Both the position numbers and the translations under genes were made by a program. A stretch of 64,000 nucleotides of DNA from Deminuibacter sp966424055 (GTDB lineage Bacteria > Bacteroidota > Bacteroidia > Chitinophagales > Chitinophagaceae): the NCBI GenBank assembly GCA_966424055.1, contig CBJLMB010000032.1:10278-74277 (forward strand), written 5' to 3'. The first letter of the stretch is position 1, and each line of letters starts with the position of its first letter. Positions 45,658-55,784 of the stretch are shown piece by piece. A model generated the notes under the pieces. That model was not told the origin of the DNA. It saw only the letters and a list, made by a program, of their open reading frames with translations, and did no database searches.

Positions 45658-45851
45658 ACCAGCTGTTTTACAACAAGAAAAACAGCCGCCATCCAATTTT
45701 CAAACAATGTAAAAGACAAACAAAGTATGAAGTACCCAAATGCTACACTTATCCACGGCGCAATTATCCCGGATGAATAAGCGCTGTGCTCCCTGGTTGC
45801 TCCGCAACCGTACCCAAAACAGTCATTTTTAAAAATTAAATCGACGCTGCT

Positions 45852-48800
45852 ATGATGAAAATAACGACTAACATGTTTCATACGATCCCGCAAAAAATTT
45901 TAACTGGTTTAAAATTATTGACCTGCTTCTTGTTATTGCACTACCCGTCAGGTGCGCAATCCGGGAACATACAGGTTTCGGGTAATGTAGTGAATGCTTC
46001 AGGAGACGCGCTTGCCGGCGTTTCCGTTAAAGCGAAAAATATCGCCATATCCACAATAACAGATACTGCCGGTAATTTCCATCTCACAGTACCCCAAGGC
46101 ACTGTTTTACAGTTAACGCATGTGGGGTATAAAACCCAGGAAATACCCATCGCAGAAAAAAGAATATTCCAGATCACGCTGCTGGCAGCAGATAATACAT
46201 TGAACGACGTGATCGTTGTAGGTTACAGCAGCCAGCGTAAAGGCGCCATAACCGGCGCTATGTCTACGGTGAGTATGGATGATGTAGATAAGCGAAGAGT
46301 GCCGGATGTGGCACAGCTGCTGCAAGGCCAGGTGCCGGGCGTACAGGTTACGCAAAGCACCGGTGCACCTGGTGATGGCATCAATATCACCATCCGCGGC
46401 ACCGGTACAATAGGCAGCAGCAGCGATCCGCTTTTCATTGTAGACGGCCTGCCTACCACCAGCATTTCTTTTATCAATCCTGCCGATATACAATCAATGA
46501 CAGTACTGAAAGATGCGGCTGCCGCTTCTATTTATGGTGCAAGGGCATCAGGCGGGGTGATTGTTATTGTAACAAAAAGTGGTAAAAAAGGGAGATCCAA
46601 TATTGATATCAACTATTACAATGGTATACAAAAAGTAGGGCATCTGCCAACAATGCTTAATGCCACCCAGTATATGAATAAAATGGAGGAGAGCTGGAAC
46701 AATTCCGGCTATAGTGGCTCAAACCCGTATACTGCGGATAAATCGAGAACAGATCTTGCCAATACCAACTGGCTAAAAGAATTATTTGTAACAGGAAGAT
46801 CGCAAAACCTGCAATTAACGGCCAGTGGCGGTTCTGATAAGGTACAGTACCTTATTTCAGGTGGCTATTATAAACAGAATGGTATTGTTGTTTTCAATAA
46901 TGACCAGTATGAAAGGTATAGCTTCAGAACCAATGTAAATGCAAATATTTCTGACCGGTTTTCTGTAGGCAGTAACCTGCAGCTTGCTAATACCATGCAG
47001 GATAAGATATCATCCAGTGGCGATGCGCCGGGTGTTATCCGTCATGCCTTTATTCGCCCGCCGGTTATACCCGTATATAAATCTCCCAAAGACCCCACCT
47101 ATGATCCCAATGATCCATTTACAGACCTGCCTTTTTATGCGCAGAACCTTGCCGCCAATGGCGGGAAATGGAACAGCAATACCAATCTGTACGAGTTTAG
47201 TTCAAACCCCATTGCCGTTGCATATTTCACTAACGATAAACGCAGCAATTTTAAAACCTTCGGAAATGTGTATGCAGAGTATGGATTCCTGAAAAATAAA
47301 GAGCTGAAACTAAAAACCATACTGGGTATTGATTTGAATTTAACCCATAACAAAGCATTCAACAGGAATTATGGCGATGATGATGGCGGTGGTGCAACCA
47401 TTGACCAGGGTAAAGGACGCCAGAACCGCCCCAGCAGCCTGGCTGAAGACAGGGGACAGGAAACCACAATCACCTGGACCAATACGTTAAACTATAACAA
47501 GAACATCGGCAAACATTTCATCAATGCACTGCTGGGAAGCGAATTTATTAAGAACAAAGCTTCTGGCATCAGCGCATCCAGGGCAAGGTACAGCAATGAA
47601 TCACCGGCCTTTCAGTACATAGATTTTGGAGCCTATCCACAGGATCTATGGAATGGCGGCGCTGCATCTGAATGGGCATTGTTCTCTGTATTTGGTTCGC
47701 TGAATTATAATTATGAGAACAGGTTTTTTGCAACAGCGTCCCTCCGCAGGGATGCTTCCAGCCAGTTTGCCGAAAATAACCAACAGGCTTATTTTCCTTC
47801 AGCATCCGCAGGCTGGAGAATATCGCAGGAAAAATTCATGCAGCCCATCACCTGGATATCAGATCTTAAATTAAGGGTAAGCTCCGGAAAACTGGGCAAC
47901 CAGTCTGGTCTTCGCAATTACAATTCGCTTGCCATTTACAATCCCCTTGGAACGCTGCTGCGTTATGGCAATCCTGATTTGAAATGGGAAACCACCCGGC
48001 AAGACAATATAGGGATCGATCTGGGCCTTTTTAAAAACAAGCTTTCTATTTCTGCCGATTATTTTAAAAAGACCACATCCGATCTTTTACTGCCCTTAAG
48101 TTTACCAACGGTGGTAGGGGATGTACAACCTACTATTGTAAATGCAGGCGCCATAAGCAACAAGGGTTTTGAACTTGCTATCGGGTATAAGAACAACGAC
48201 CGTGCATTGAAGTATTCTGTCAATGCCAATTTTTCCACTGTTACCAATACTGTAGATAAACTATCGCCCAATTTGCCAAGCATTTACGGACAGGTATCAA
48301 AAACAGCGGTCGGCCATCCGCTAAATTCTTTTTATGGATTCCAGATGGCAGGCATCTACCAGAATCAAAAAGAGATAGATGGTTATTTAACCGGCGCACC
48401 ACACCCCGATATTCACCCGGGCGATATTAAATTTAAAGACCTGAATGGAGATGGTATTATCAATGATAACGACCGCACTTATATCGGGAACCCCAACCCG
48501 CGATTTACCTATGGGGCCAACCTGGCAGCCAGCTATAAAGGATTCGATGTCTCTGTATTGCTGCAGGGCGTAAACGGTGTAGAAAAATACAACGACCTTA
48601 AAAAGATCATTGATTACGATACCCGGCCATTTAACCATACCATTAATACGCTCAATGCCTGGCATGGTGAGGGCACAAGCAATACTATCCCGCGTTCCAC
48701 TTTTACCGATAATGGCAGCAGCAAGGTATCCAGCATCTTCGTGGAAAATGCATCGTACTGCAGGCTGAAAAATATTGAGATCGGCTATACCATTACCCTG

Positions 48801-48971
48801 CGCGGCAAAGCAAGAGCTGTTGTGCAAAATGCAAGGCTCTATGTATCCGCTCAAAACCTGTTTACCATTACCAAATACACCGGGCTGGATCCTGAAGCAT
48901 ACAATATGTTTGACCAGGGCACCTATCCTCAGTCAAAAGCATTTTTGTTCGGGGTGAATATAAAATTTTGA
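45852..48971 (+). CDS. SusC-type TonB-dependent transporter
   Basis: A 1039-residue outer-membrane protein: signal peptide, carboxypeptidase-like domain (VSGNVVNASGDALAGVSV), TonB-linked plug (VVGYSSQRKGAITGAMSTVS, VAQLLQGQVPGVQVTQSTG, DPLFIVDGLPT, LKDAAAASIYGARASGGVI), and a 22-strand barrel ending NIKF. The VVGY...GAI and SIYGARAxGGV blocks are diagnostic of SusC. It imports oligosaccharides together with the SusD partner encoded 23 bases downstream. Confidence 0.97.
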   Translation: MMKITTNMFHTIPQKILTGLKLLTCFLLLHYPSGAQSGNIQVSGNVVNASGDALAGVSVKAKNIAISTITDTAGNFHLTVPQGTVLQLTHVGYKTQEIPIAEKRIFQITLLAADNTLNDVIVVGYSSQRKGAITGAMSTVSMDDVDKRRVPDVAQLLQGQVPGVQVTQSTGAPGDGINITIRGTGTIGSSSDPLFIVDGLPTTSISFINPADIQSMTVLKDAAAASIYGARASGGVIVIVTKSGKKGRSNIDINYYNGIQKVGHLPTMLNATQYMNKMEESWNNSGYSGSNPYTADKSRTDLANTNWLKELFVTGRSQNLQLTASGGSDKVQYLISGGYYKQNGIVVFNNDQYERYSFRTNVNANISDRFSVGSNLQLANTMQDKISSSGDAPGVIRHAFIRPPVIPVYKSPKDPTYDPNDPFTDLPFYAQNLAANGGKWNSNTNLYEFSSNPIAVAYFTNDKRSNFKTFGNVYAEYGFLKNKELKLKTILGIDLNLTHNKAFNRNYGDDDGGGATIDQGKGRQNRPSSLAEDRGQETTITWTNTLNYNKNIGKHFINALLGSEFIKNKASGISASRARYSNESPAFQYIDFGAYPQDLWNGGAASEWALFSVFGSLNYNYENRFFATASLRRDASSQFAENNQQAYFPSASAGWRISQEKFMQPITWISDLKLRVSSGKLGNQSGLRNYNSLAIYNPLGTLLRYGNPDLKWETTRQDNIGIDLGLFKNKLSISADYFKKTTSDLLLPLSLPTVVGDVQPTIVNAGAISNKGFELAIGYKNNDRALKYSVNANFSTVTNTVDKLSPNLPSIYGQVSKTAVGHPLNSFYGFQMAGIYQNQKEIDGYLTGAPHPDIHPGDIKFKDLNGDGIINDNDRTYIGNPNPRFTYGANLAASYKGFDVSVLLQGVNGVEKYNDLKKIIDYDTRPFNHTINTLNAWHGEGTSNTIPRSTFTDNGSSKVSSIFVENASYCRLKNIEIGYTITLRGKARAVVQNARLYVSAQNLFTITKYTGLDPEAYNMFDQGTYPQSKAFLFGVNIKF

Positions 48972-48994
48972 TTCATATGCTAAAACCTACAAAC

Positions 48995-50473
48995 ATGAAA
49001 CCTGTTTATAAAATACTGGCGGCACTGGTGATTTTATGTACTGCAGGCTGCACTAAAGAATTGCATAAACCACCTATAGGAATAATAACAGAGGGCGTGC
49101 CACCTACCCATGCTTCTGTATTGTATTCAGTCAGTTCTTCTTATCAGCTTCTTTCCAGCACACTCAATATTATAGGCAATTGGGGTTGGGACGACGGAAC
49201 AGTGCTGCGCAATGATTTTATTGTGCAGGATATTGCATCGGGGGATATGCTAAAAAAATGGAACCCAGATGGCGACCAGGCCTGGATGGATCAGTTTGCT
49301 GATTTCAGCTTTACATCTTCCAACAGCGGCATCAATGGACAGTGGAGTTATGATTATGCAGGTGTGGCAAGAGTAAACCTGGCCATCAGTTATTTGACAG
49401 ATGCCGCACTGATGTCTAAACTGGGCATTGATGAAGCAACCAGTAAAAATTTGCTGGGACAGGTATATTTTTTAAGGGCATTCTATTATTTCGACCTGGT
49501 GAATTTATATGGCGATGTGCCTTTGATAACAGAGCCATTAAAAAGTTTTACAGATGCTTACAATGTAATAAAAAGAGAAACAAAGGCCAATGTTTACATA
49601 CAAATAAGCAAAGACCTGGATAATGCGAAGTCATTATTGCCCGATAGCAAGTATTCAGATCCATCAGAAAAATGGCGGGTATCCAAAGGCGCTGTGCTGG
49701 CAATGCAGGCGAAGGTGGCTTTGTACAATCAAAAATGGGCAGATGTGCTCAGTATCATCTCAGCACTGGAAGGCTTGCATTACTATAGCCTGAACCCTAA
49801 CTATTTTGACAATTTTGATATCACAAAAAAATGGACCAACACTGAAGTGATCTTTGCGTACAATCATGAATCCCTTACCACACCAAGGTCGGGAAATGGC
49901 CTTTGTGCTTTGGCTGGTTGGGGCTTTATTGCACCTTCTCCCAATTTTATCAGCGCGTTTGAAGCAGGCGACCCGCGGTTAAAATACACAGCAGATGTTG
50001 CCAGTCAGAATGTTTATAAAATATTTGGTGAATTAAACGGCAACAACAAAGGCAACGATGACGCACCAAGCAATAAAATATATATCCGCTGGGCAGATGT
50101 AATGCTTTGGAAAGCCGAAGCTTTAAATGAAACAGGAAATTATCCCGCTGCCATTGCCATCATCAACACCATCAGGCAACGTGCAAGAACTACGGTAACT
50201 GTAAACGGCACATTGCCACCCGCAGGAACCTTGCCCGACAGGGACATGAGCACTGCCAGCAAAGACCAGGTAAAACAATGGCTGATACAGGAAAGAAGGG
50301 TAGAGCTGGGATTTGAATCACAAAGGTTCAACGACCTGAAACGCTGGGGCCTTGCCAAATCTTTTTTAACCAGCATTGGCAAGAACTTCCAGGATAAAAA
50401 TTATCTCTATCCTATTCCCCAGGGAGAAATTGATAAATCCGGCGGCCGTATCACGCAGAATGCCGGGTACTAA
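48995..50473 (+). CDS. SusD/RagB family glycan-binding lipoprotein
   Basis: A 492-residue outer-membrane lipoprotein. The start is set at MKPVYKILAALVILCTAGC, with the lipobox cysteine at the end. The TPR-rich SusD fold is visible: RVNLAISYLTDAALMSKLG, GQVYFLRAFYYFDLVNLYGD, SKGAVLAMQAKVALYNQKW, IYIRWADVMLWKAEALNETG, and the terminal LIQERRVELGFESQRFNDLK. It binds the glycan at the cell surface and hands it to SusC. An alternative upstream ATG overlaps the susC stop but adds residues before the signal. Confidence 0.96.
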   Translation: MKPVYKILAALVILCTAGCTKELHKPPIGIITEGVPPTHASVLYSVSSSYQLLSSTLNIIGNWGWDDGTVLRNDFIVQDIASGDMLKKWNPDGDQAWMDQFADFSFTSSNSGINGQWSYDYAGVARVNLAISYLTDAALMSKLGIDEATSKNLLGQVYFLRAFYYFDLVNLYGDVPLITEPLKSFTDAYNVIKRETKANVYIQISKDLDNAKSLLPDSKYSDPSEKWRVSKGAVLAMQAKVALYNQKWADVLSIISALEGLHYYSLNPNYFDNFDITKKWTNTEVIFAYNHESLTTPRSGNGLCALAGWGFIAPSPNFISAFEAGDPRLKYTADVASQNVYKIFGELNGNNKGNDDAPSNKIYIRWADVMLWKAEALNETGNYPAAIAIINTIRQRARTTVTVNGTLPPAGTLPDRDMSTASKDQVKQWLIQERRVELGFESQRFNDLKRWGLAKSFLTSIGKNFQDKNYLYPIPQGEIDKSGGRITQNAGY

Positions 50474-50499
50474 ATTTTTGTTACACTCATTTTACACAT

Positions 50500-51558
50500 A
50501 TGACTGATATCGCAAAACGCTTTGCACAAAACCCATTGTTATCACCGGCAGATCTACCTGCCAGCACTGCCGGCCTTGAAATTGCCTGTCTTTTAAATCC
50601 CGGTGTATTTCGCTATGAAGGCAAAACCTGGCTTTTAGTAAGAGTGGCGGAACGGCCCAAACAAATGGATGGGGTGATCTCTTTCCCGGTATTGACTGAA
50701 AAAGGGGGTATGGAAATAATAACCATTTCAAAAAATGATCCCCAATTAAAAGCCAATGATTCAAGGGTGATTAATTACAAAGGCGTTGATTATTTAACCA
50801 CGCTTTCTCACTTGCGTTTGCTTTGCAGTGATGATGGGCTGCGGTTTTATGAACCCGGCGGCTTCCCGGTTCTTATGGGTGAGGGCGCGCAGCAATGTTT
50901 TGGTATAGAGGATTGCAGGGTTTCATTACTGGAAAAAAAGTATTACCTCACTTTCACAGCTGTATCCGGCAATGGTGTGGGTGTTGGCCTGCGCACCACG
51001 TTTGACTGGAAAAACTTCCAGTCCCACGGAATGATATTGCCGCCACACAATAAAGACTGCGCCATTTTTGAGGAAAAGATCAACGGGTTATTTTATGCAT
51101 TGCACCGGCCGAGCAGTGTTGATATCGGCGGCAATTATATCTGGATCGCCTCTTCCCCGGATGGTATTCATTGGGGTAACCACAAATGCCTTATCAAAAC
51201 CCGGGAAAATGCCTGGGACAGTGCAAGGGTTGGGGCAGGGGCTGCACCCATCAAAACAGATAAAGGCTGGCTGGAAATTTATCATGGCGCCAATGAACAC
51301 CATCAGTATTGCCTGGGCGCTTTTCTAATGGATCTTCACGATCCTTCAAAAGTAATTGCCAGGACAGAGAAGCCTATTATGGTACCCACAGCCTCTTATG
51401 AATTAAATGGCTTTTTTGGTAATGTGGTTTTTACCAATGGCCATGTTGTTAGTGCGGATGGAGATACCATCACGGTTTATTATGGTGCTTCTGATGAATT
51501 TGTTTGCGGGGCAGATTTTTCTTTAAAGGATATTTTCTCATTATTAAAAAATGTATAA
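50500..51558 (+). CDS. Glycoside hydrolase family 130 protein (mannoside phosphorylase/hydrolase)
   Basis: A 352-residue five-bladed propeller enzyme without a signal peptide, so cytosolic. Family hallmarks are FAQNPLLSPADLP, NPGVFRYEGKTWLLVRVAE, the catalytic aspartate in CFGIEDCRVS, DGIHWGNHK and WLEIYHGANEHHQYCLGAFL. GH130 members are inverting beta-mannoside phosphorylases or beta-1,2-mannosidases. The phosphate-binding residues that tell these apart were not resolved. Being cytosolic next to an importer favours phosphorolysis of an imported disaccharide. Its stop overlaps the next start. Confidence 0.9.
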   Translation: MTDIAKRFAQNPLLSPADLPASTAGLEIACLLNPGVFRYEGKTWLLVRVAERPKQMDGVISFPVLTEKGGMEIITISKNDPQLKANDSRVINYKGVDYLTTLSHLRLLCSDDGLRFYEPGGFPVLMGEGAQQCFGIEDCRVSLLEKKYYLTFTAVSGNGVGVGLRTTFDWKNFQSHGMILPPHNKDCAIFEEKINGLFYALHRPSSVDIGGNYIWIASSPDGIHWGNHKCLIKTRENAWDSARVGAGAAPIKTDKGWLEIYHGANEHHQYCLGAFLMDLHDPSKVIARTEKPIMVPTASYELNGFFGNVVFTNGHVVSADGDTITVYYGASDEFVCGADFSLKDIFSLLKNV

Positions 51559-52850
51559 TGTACAATAAGCTGAAAACAGAAATAAACCATTTCAGGGCCC
51601 AGCCGCGTAATTTCAGGATACTTATACTAACGAACCTTGTATATGCATTTGTGCTGCCCGTGATCGACACCTTTGTAGCTGCATATATTATGCGCAACAC
51701 AGTAGGGGATACCGCTAAAGTGGTCATCTACCAGCTCACTATTTACACAGGGATACCGCTGACCTTTTTATTAAACGGGTTCCTCTTAAAACATTTTGAT
51801 ATCCGTAAATTGTATGCAGCCGGCATGATGCTTAGTGCAGTATCGATGATCGTAATGATGTCTTTACGCGAACTCAATACACTGGGCATCGCCAGCGCAG
51901 GTTTGATCATGGGGCTGAGCTTTGGCTTTTACTGGGCAAACAGGGATTGTCTTGCTTTGTCTATTACCAATGACAATAACCGCAATTACTATTATGGTAT
52001 GGAAACGCTGTTTTATACCATCATTTCTGTACTTATACCCATTACAATTGGCTTGTTTATCGACGCGCAAAACACTGATTCAAAAAAGCATACTGCCTAC
52101 CTGGTCATCACCGGCGCTGTTTTTATGATCACTGTTTTAGCATCGGTGGTGTGTTTCCAGGGGACTTTCAAAAACCCCGGGGAGAAAAAATATATCTTCT
52201 TTAAATTCCATCCGCTCTGGTACAGGTTGTTAACGCTGGCATCGCTGAAAGGGCTGGCGCAGGGATTTTTGGTAACAGCGCCAGCCATGCTGATACTGAA
52301 ATTTTTTGGTAACGAAGGGGCCCTAGGTTCTGCTACTTCAATAGGGGCGGTGATCGCTGCTATAATCATGTATGTGCTGGGGCGGCTTTCCAAACCCTCT
52401 GACAGGATAAAGATATTTGCATGGGGGCTTATCTTGTTTGCCGCCGGTGCTGCAGTAAACAGTGTTTTATTTAACCAGGTGGGTGTGGTTGTATTTATTT
52501 TGTTACTATTGATCGCAAAGCCATTGATGGATCTTGCCTATTTTCCTATTCAATTCCAGGTGATTGATATTGTTTCGAAAATAGAGCGGAGAAGTGAATT
52601 TGCTTATATCCTGAACCATGAAGCGGGCTTGTATGTGGGCCGTTTCTCTGGTGCAGCCACTTTTCTGCTGATGGCCTATTATGCCTCTGCTGAAGTGGCT
52701 TTGAGGTATGCTGTGGTTATTATTGGCATATTGCAGCTCTGTTCCATCTTTGTTGCAAAAAATATAATAGCAAGAGGTAAAATACTTAATGCCGGTGAGC
52801 ACATTTCCGACAGCAAACTATTGCATGAAGTATCCTGCGATATTGTGTAA
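51558..52850 (+). CDS. MFS transporter, probable oligosaccharide/sugar importer
   Basis: A 430-residue inner-membrane protein with about twelve hydrophobic helices (FVLPVIDTFVAAYIMRNTVG, AGLIMGLSFGFYWANRDCLA, AVVIIGILQLCSIFVAKNII). The ATG shares a base with the GH130 stop (TAATG), showing translational coupling and fixing this start; an open frame 18 codons longer lies inside GH130 and is rejected. It probably carries the disaccharide across the inner membrane to GH130. It lacks the drug-pump motifs seen in the Bcr-like gene. Confidence 0.88.
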   Translation: MYNKLKTEINHFRAQPRNFRILILTNLVYAFVLPVIDTFVAAYIMRNTVGDTAKVVIYQLTIYTGIPLTFLLNGFLLKHFDIRKLYAAGMMLSAVSMIVMMSLRELNTLGIASAGLIMGLSFGFYWANRDCLALSITNDNNRNYYYGMETLFYTIISVLIPITIGLFIDAQNTDSKKHTAYLVITGAVFMITVLASVVCFQGTFKNPGEKKYIFFKFHPLWYRLLTLASLKGLAQGFLVTAPAMLILKFFGNEGALGSATSIGAVIAAIIMYVLGRLSKPSDRIKIFAWGLILFAAGAAVNSVLFNQVGVVVFILLLLIAKPLMDLAYFPIQFQVIDIVSKIERRSEFAYILNHEAGLYVGRFSGAATFLLMAYYASAEVALRYAVVIIGILQLCSIFVAKNIIARGKILNAGEHISDSKLLHEVSCDIV

Positions 52851-52873
52851 ATTCCTTTTTAATTGAGTAGTTA

Positions 52874-54598
52874 ATGAATAAGCAAATGAAAGCAGCTTTT
52901 CTATTGTTATTGGCCGTTTCTGCTGTATGTTGTACAAGCGCACAGGTTAAACAGCGTAGTATTCACAGGGTGGATAGCATGCCCGATCTGCCTTCGCCTT
53001 TGCAGATAATAGATTACAGAAAACTGGCTTTAAATTTTGACAAAACAGTATATGATTTTAATGCCAGGGGAAAGTTCTGGCCACTGGTATGGATAGATAG
53101 CAGCAGGAAGAATTTTCCTCAAAATGTAATAGGGCTATATACCGCTATGGGAGATGTTCGGCAGGGTACGAACAATAAGGGCATGTTTCACGAAGCAGTA
53201 GCAACCATGGGAGCTACGCTGGGTGCAAGTCTGGTGGGGCTTGATAAAGCCGGTCAGCAAAAGTTCAATTATGTGGGTATGCTGAAAAACTATTTCAATA
53301 AAGAAACCGGCTGGAATATCATGATGAACAATACTTGTCCTGAAGTAGCCCTGCTCGGCGGTGGCTACGGCCGCGACTGGTGGTATGATGTGTTCCCGAA
53401 CCTGTTGTTTTATGCCATATACGATCTCTATCCCAATGAACCTGGCTTTAAAGAAATAGCAAAGAGCATTGCAGATAAATTCTATGCAGCCGATTCTATA
53501 CTCAATGGAAATTATAACTGGTCTTATTTTGACTATGGAAAAATGCAGCCAATGAAAAACCAGATATGCGCACAGCCGGATGTAGCTGCAGGACATGCAT
53601 GGGTATTGTACGCCGCGTACAAAAAACTGGGTGATGCAAAATATTTAAAAGCTGCCTTAAGCGCGTTGAATGCTTTACAAGCCCAAACCGTTAACCCAAC
53701 CTACGAACTGCTGATGCCCTTTGGTGCCTATCTCACTGCCAGGATAAATGCAGAGCTCGGTACGCAATATGACCTGGATAAAATGCTGGGCTGGAGTTTT
53801 GATGGAACAGCCATATGCCGCGAAGGCTGGGGCGTACTCGTTGGTAGCTGGAACGGAATAGATATTGCAGGAATTGTAGGCAGCACCGTTGATCATGGCG
53901 GCTATGGTTTTTTAATGAATACCTATGATGCAGCCTGGCCGCTGGTTCCGCTGGTAAGATATAACCCTTCCTATGCAAAGGCCATAGGGAAATGGATGTT
54001 AAATGCGGCCAATGCGGCGCGCTTTTTCTATCCTGCATATATGCCGGCCGATCATCAAACCATCGCACCACTTTCTGCCGTGACCAAAGGCGTGATCGGG
54101 TACGAGGGCATTATTAAAACATCTTCCTATAAAAAATATGAACAACTAAAAGGACCCGTGGCCCAGGGTGACGGGCCGCTTTGGGTGCCGGGTAAAAACC
54201 CCGAAGAATCCCAGTTCAGTGTGTATGGCAGTGCACATGCAGGCATCTTCGGCAGTATTATCCGCAAGACCAATATGGAAGGCATACTGCAATTGGATCT
54301 GTTGGCAACCGATTTTTATCATGACAAAGCCTATCCTTCTTTTTTATATTACAATCCTTATAAAAGCAATAAAACCATCACGATAAACACCGGGTTGGAG
54401 AATAAAATTGATCTCTACAATGCCTTGTCAGGTAAGTTTATCGCGCGGAACATTACGGGTACAACCCAGGTAACGCTTTTGCCGCAGGATGCAGCTGTAA
54501 TTGTATATGTTCCCGCAGGTGGCAAAATATCTTATACAGGAAAAAAAATGTTGGTGAATGGCGTGGTGGTAGATTATTGCCGGCAGGCTATGCAGTAA
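52874..54598 (+). CDS. Unknown secreted protein of the locus, probable helical-toroid enzyme
   Basis: A 574-residue protein with a lipoprotein-like signal (LLLLAVSAVCCTSAQV). The body is helical, with a repeated Trp-, Asp- and Gly-rich pattern (VALLGGGYGRDWWYDVFPN, AAGHAWVLYAAYKKLGDAKY, GTAICREGWGVLVGSWNGID). This suggests an (alpha/alpha)6 or (alpha/alpha)7 toroid such as that of hydrolases or lyases acting on oligosaccharides. A beta-sandwich-like tail (INTGLENKIDLYNALSG) follows. I do not recognise the family. It lies 23 bases after the transporter gene and ends the locus. Confidence 0.7.
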   Translation: MNKQMKAAFLLLLAVSAVCCTSAQVKQRSIHRVDSMPDLPSPLQIIDYRKLALNFDKTVYDFNARGKFWPLVWIDSSRKNFPQNVIGLYTAMGDVRQGTNNKGMFHEAVATMGATLGASLVGLDKAGQQKFNYVGMLKNYFNKETGWNIMMNNTCPEVALLGGGYGRDWWYDVFPNLLFYAIYDLYPNEPGFKEIAKSIADKFYAADSILNGNYNWSYFDYGKMQPMKNQICAQPDVAAGHAWVLYAAYKKLGDAKYLKAALSALNALQAQTVNPTYELLMPFGAYLTARINAELGTQYDLDKMLGWSFDGTAICREGWGVLVGSWNGIDIAGIVGSTVDHGGYGFLMNTYDAAWPLVPLVRYNPSYAKAIGKWMLNAANAARFFYPAYMPADHQTIAPLSAVTKGVIGYEGIIKTSSYKKYEQLKGPVAQGDGPLWVPGKNPEESQFSVYGSAHAGIFGSIIRKTNMEGILQLDLLATDFYHDKAYPSFLYYNPYKSNKTITINTGLENKIDLYNALSGKFIARNITGTTQVTLLPQDAAVIVYVPAGGKISYTGKKMLVNGVVVDYCRQAMQ

Positions 54599-54691
54599 AC
54601 GCTTCGTTGATAAAGCAGACAGATGATCCGCAGGTGAATTTTCCTGCAAGATATGCCCAAATAAGACGATCCCTCCGGGAGGAGCAGAAGC

Positions 54692-54723
54692 AATAAAGCC
54701 CATGTATTTGCATGGGCTTTATT
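54692..54723 (+). terminator. Intrinsic terminator closing the polysaccharide locus
   Basis: A 13-base perfect stem (aataaagcccatg / catgggctttatt) with a six-base loop and a run of Ts. It lies 94 bases past the last locus gene, separating it from the amidohydrolase. Confidence 0.92.
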
Positions 54724-54815
54724 TTTGGGTTGTTATCTGTGCAAACTTCGGATTTATTCCTGATGGATTTACCGCATTTGGTTAGTTTAGCTGATTGAAA
54801 CTTATTTAATTCTTT

Positions 54816-55766
54816 ATGCGCACCATTACAGTAGAAGAACATTTTGCGACCGGTCCTTATATTGCAGGGCCAGGCAGCAGTTTAAAAGAATACCCTGAAA
54901 TTGCTGAAAAACTGCTGGACCTGGGTGAAAAAAGGATTGCAGAAATGGATAGCGCAGGCATTGATATGCAGGTGCTGTCGATCACACCACCGGGTGTGGA
55001 GCAAAGTTTGCCCGCTGAAGCTATTGCTTTATCTAAAGCAATCAATGATGAGTTGGCAAGTGCCGTCGCGCATTTCCCGCGCCGATTGTCCGGATTCGCA
55101 GCTATTCCAACCGCCGACCCCAATGCAGCAGTGAAAGAATTGGAACGGGCCATTGCGGTATTGGGATTAAAAGGGGCTATTATTAATGGCCATGTGAACG
55201 GGCGTTACCTGGATGATGAATATTTTTGGCCCATATTTGCCTGTGCGCAGTCCCTGGGTATACCCATTTATCTGCATCCTACCAAACCGCCCAAAGCGAT
55301 AAGCGATATTTATTACAGTGGTTTTTCACCTGTTGTGGATGAATTTTTTGCAGGTGGCGGTTATGGCTGGCATATTGAAACAGGCATACACATAATGCGG
55401 CTGATCCTTGGAGGCGTGTTTGACCGTTTCCCCGGGTTGCAAATAATCATTGGGCATTTAGGTGAATCATTGCCTTTTATGCTGCAGCGGATGAACAGGA
55501 TGTTCCCAACCGAAAGAACAGGATTGAAACGTTCTATCATTGCCTATTTAAAAGAAAATATTTATTACACTATCGGTGGTTTTAATTACGAAGCACCTTT
55601 CCACAATTTATATCTCGAAATAGGTGCTGAACGTATCCTGTTTTCCGCTGACTATCCCTGGGCCGCCATGACTACAGCCCGGGATTTCCTGCTGGCGCTT
55701 CCGGTCAATGAAAGAGAGAGGCAGATGATCGCATACCAGAATGCCGAAGCTTTATTGAAAATTTAA
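54816..55766 (+). CDS. Amidohydrolase-2 family protein (ACMSD/aromatic-acid decarboxylase-like)
   Basis: A 316-residue TIM-barrel metalloprotein. The N-terminal VEEHF supplies Glu7 and His9, matching the ExH metal ligands of gamma-resorcylate and 2,3-dihydroxybenzoate decarboxylases. The second site is the His of PIYLHPTKP, then IIIGHLGESLPF and the late Asp of LFSADYPW. These enzymes decarboxylate aromatic acids non-oxidatively. The aromatic substrate is inferred from the family, not the sequence. It has its own unit after a strong terminator. Confidence 0.85.
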   Translation: MRTITVEEHFATGPYIAGPGSSLKEYPEIAEKLLDLGEKRIAEMDSAGIDMQVLSITPPGVEQSLPAEAIALSKAINDELASAVAHFPRRLSGFAAIPTADPNAAVKELERAIAVLGLKGAIINGHVNGRYLDDEYFWPIFACAQSLGIPIYLHPTKPPKAISDIYYSGFSPVVDEFFAGGGYGWHIETGIHIMRLILGGVFDRFPGLQIIIGHLGESLPFMLQRMNRMFPTERTGLKRSIIAYLKENIYYTIGGFNYEAPFHNLYLEIGAERILFSADYPWAAMTTARDFLLALPVNERERQMIAYQNAEALLKI

Positions 55767-55784
55767 AATGACCCGGTATTAAAA

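Noticed and set aside
51504..51557. Upstream start for the MFS gene
   Set aside because: It lies inside GH130; the TAATG overlap at 51558 and the lack of family similarity upstream favour the later ATG.
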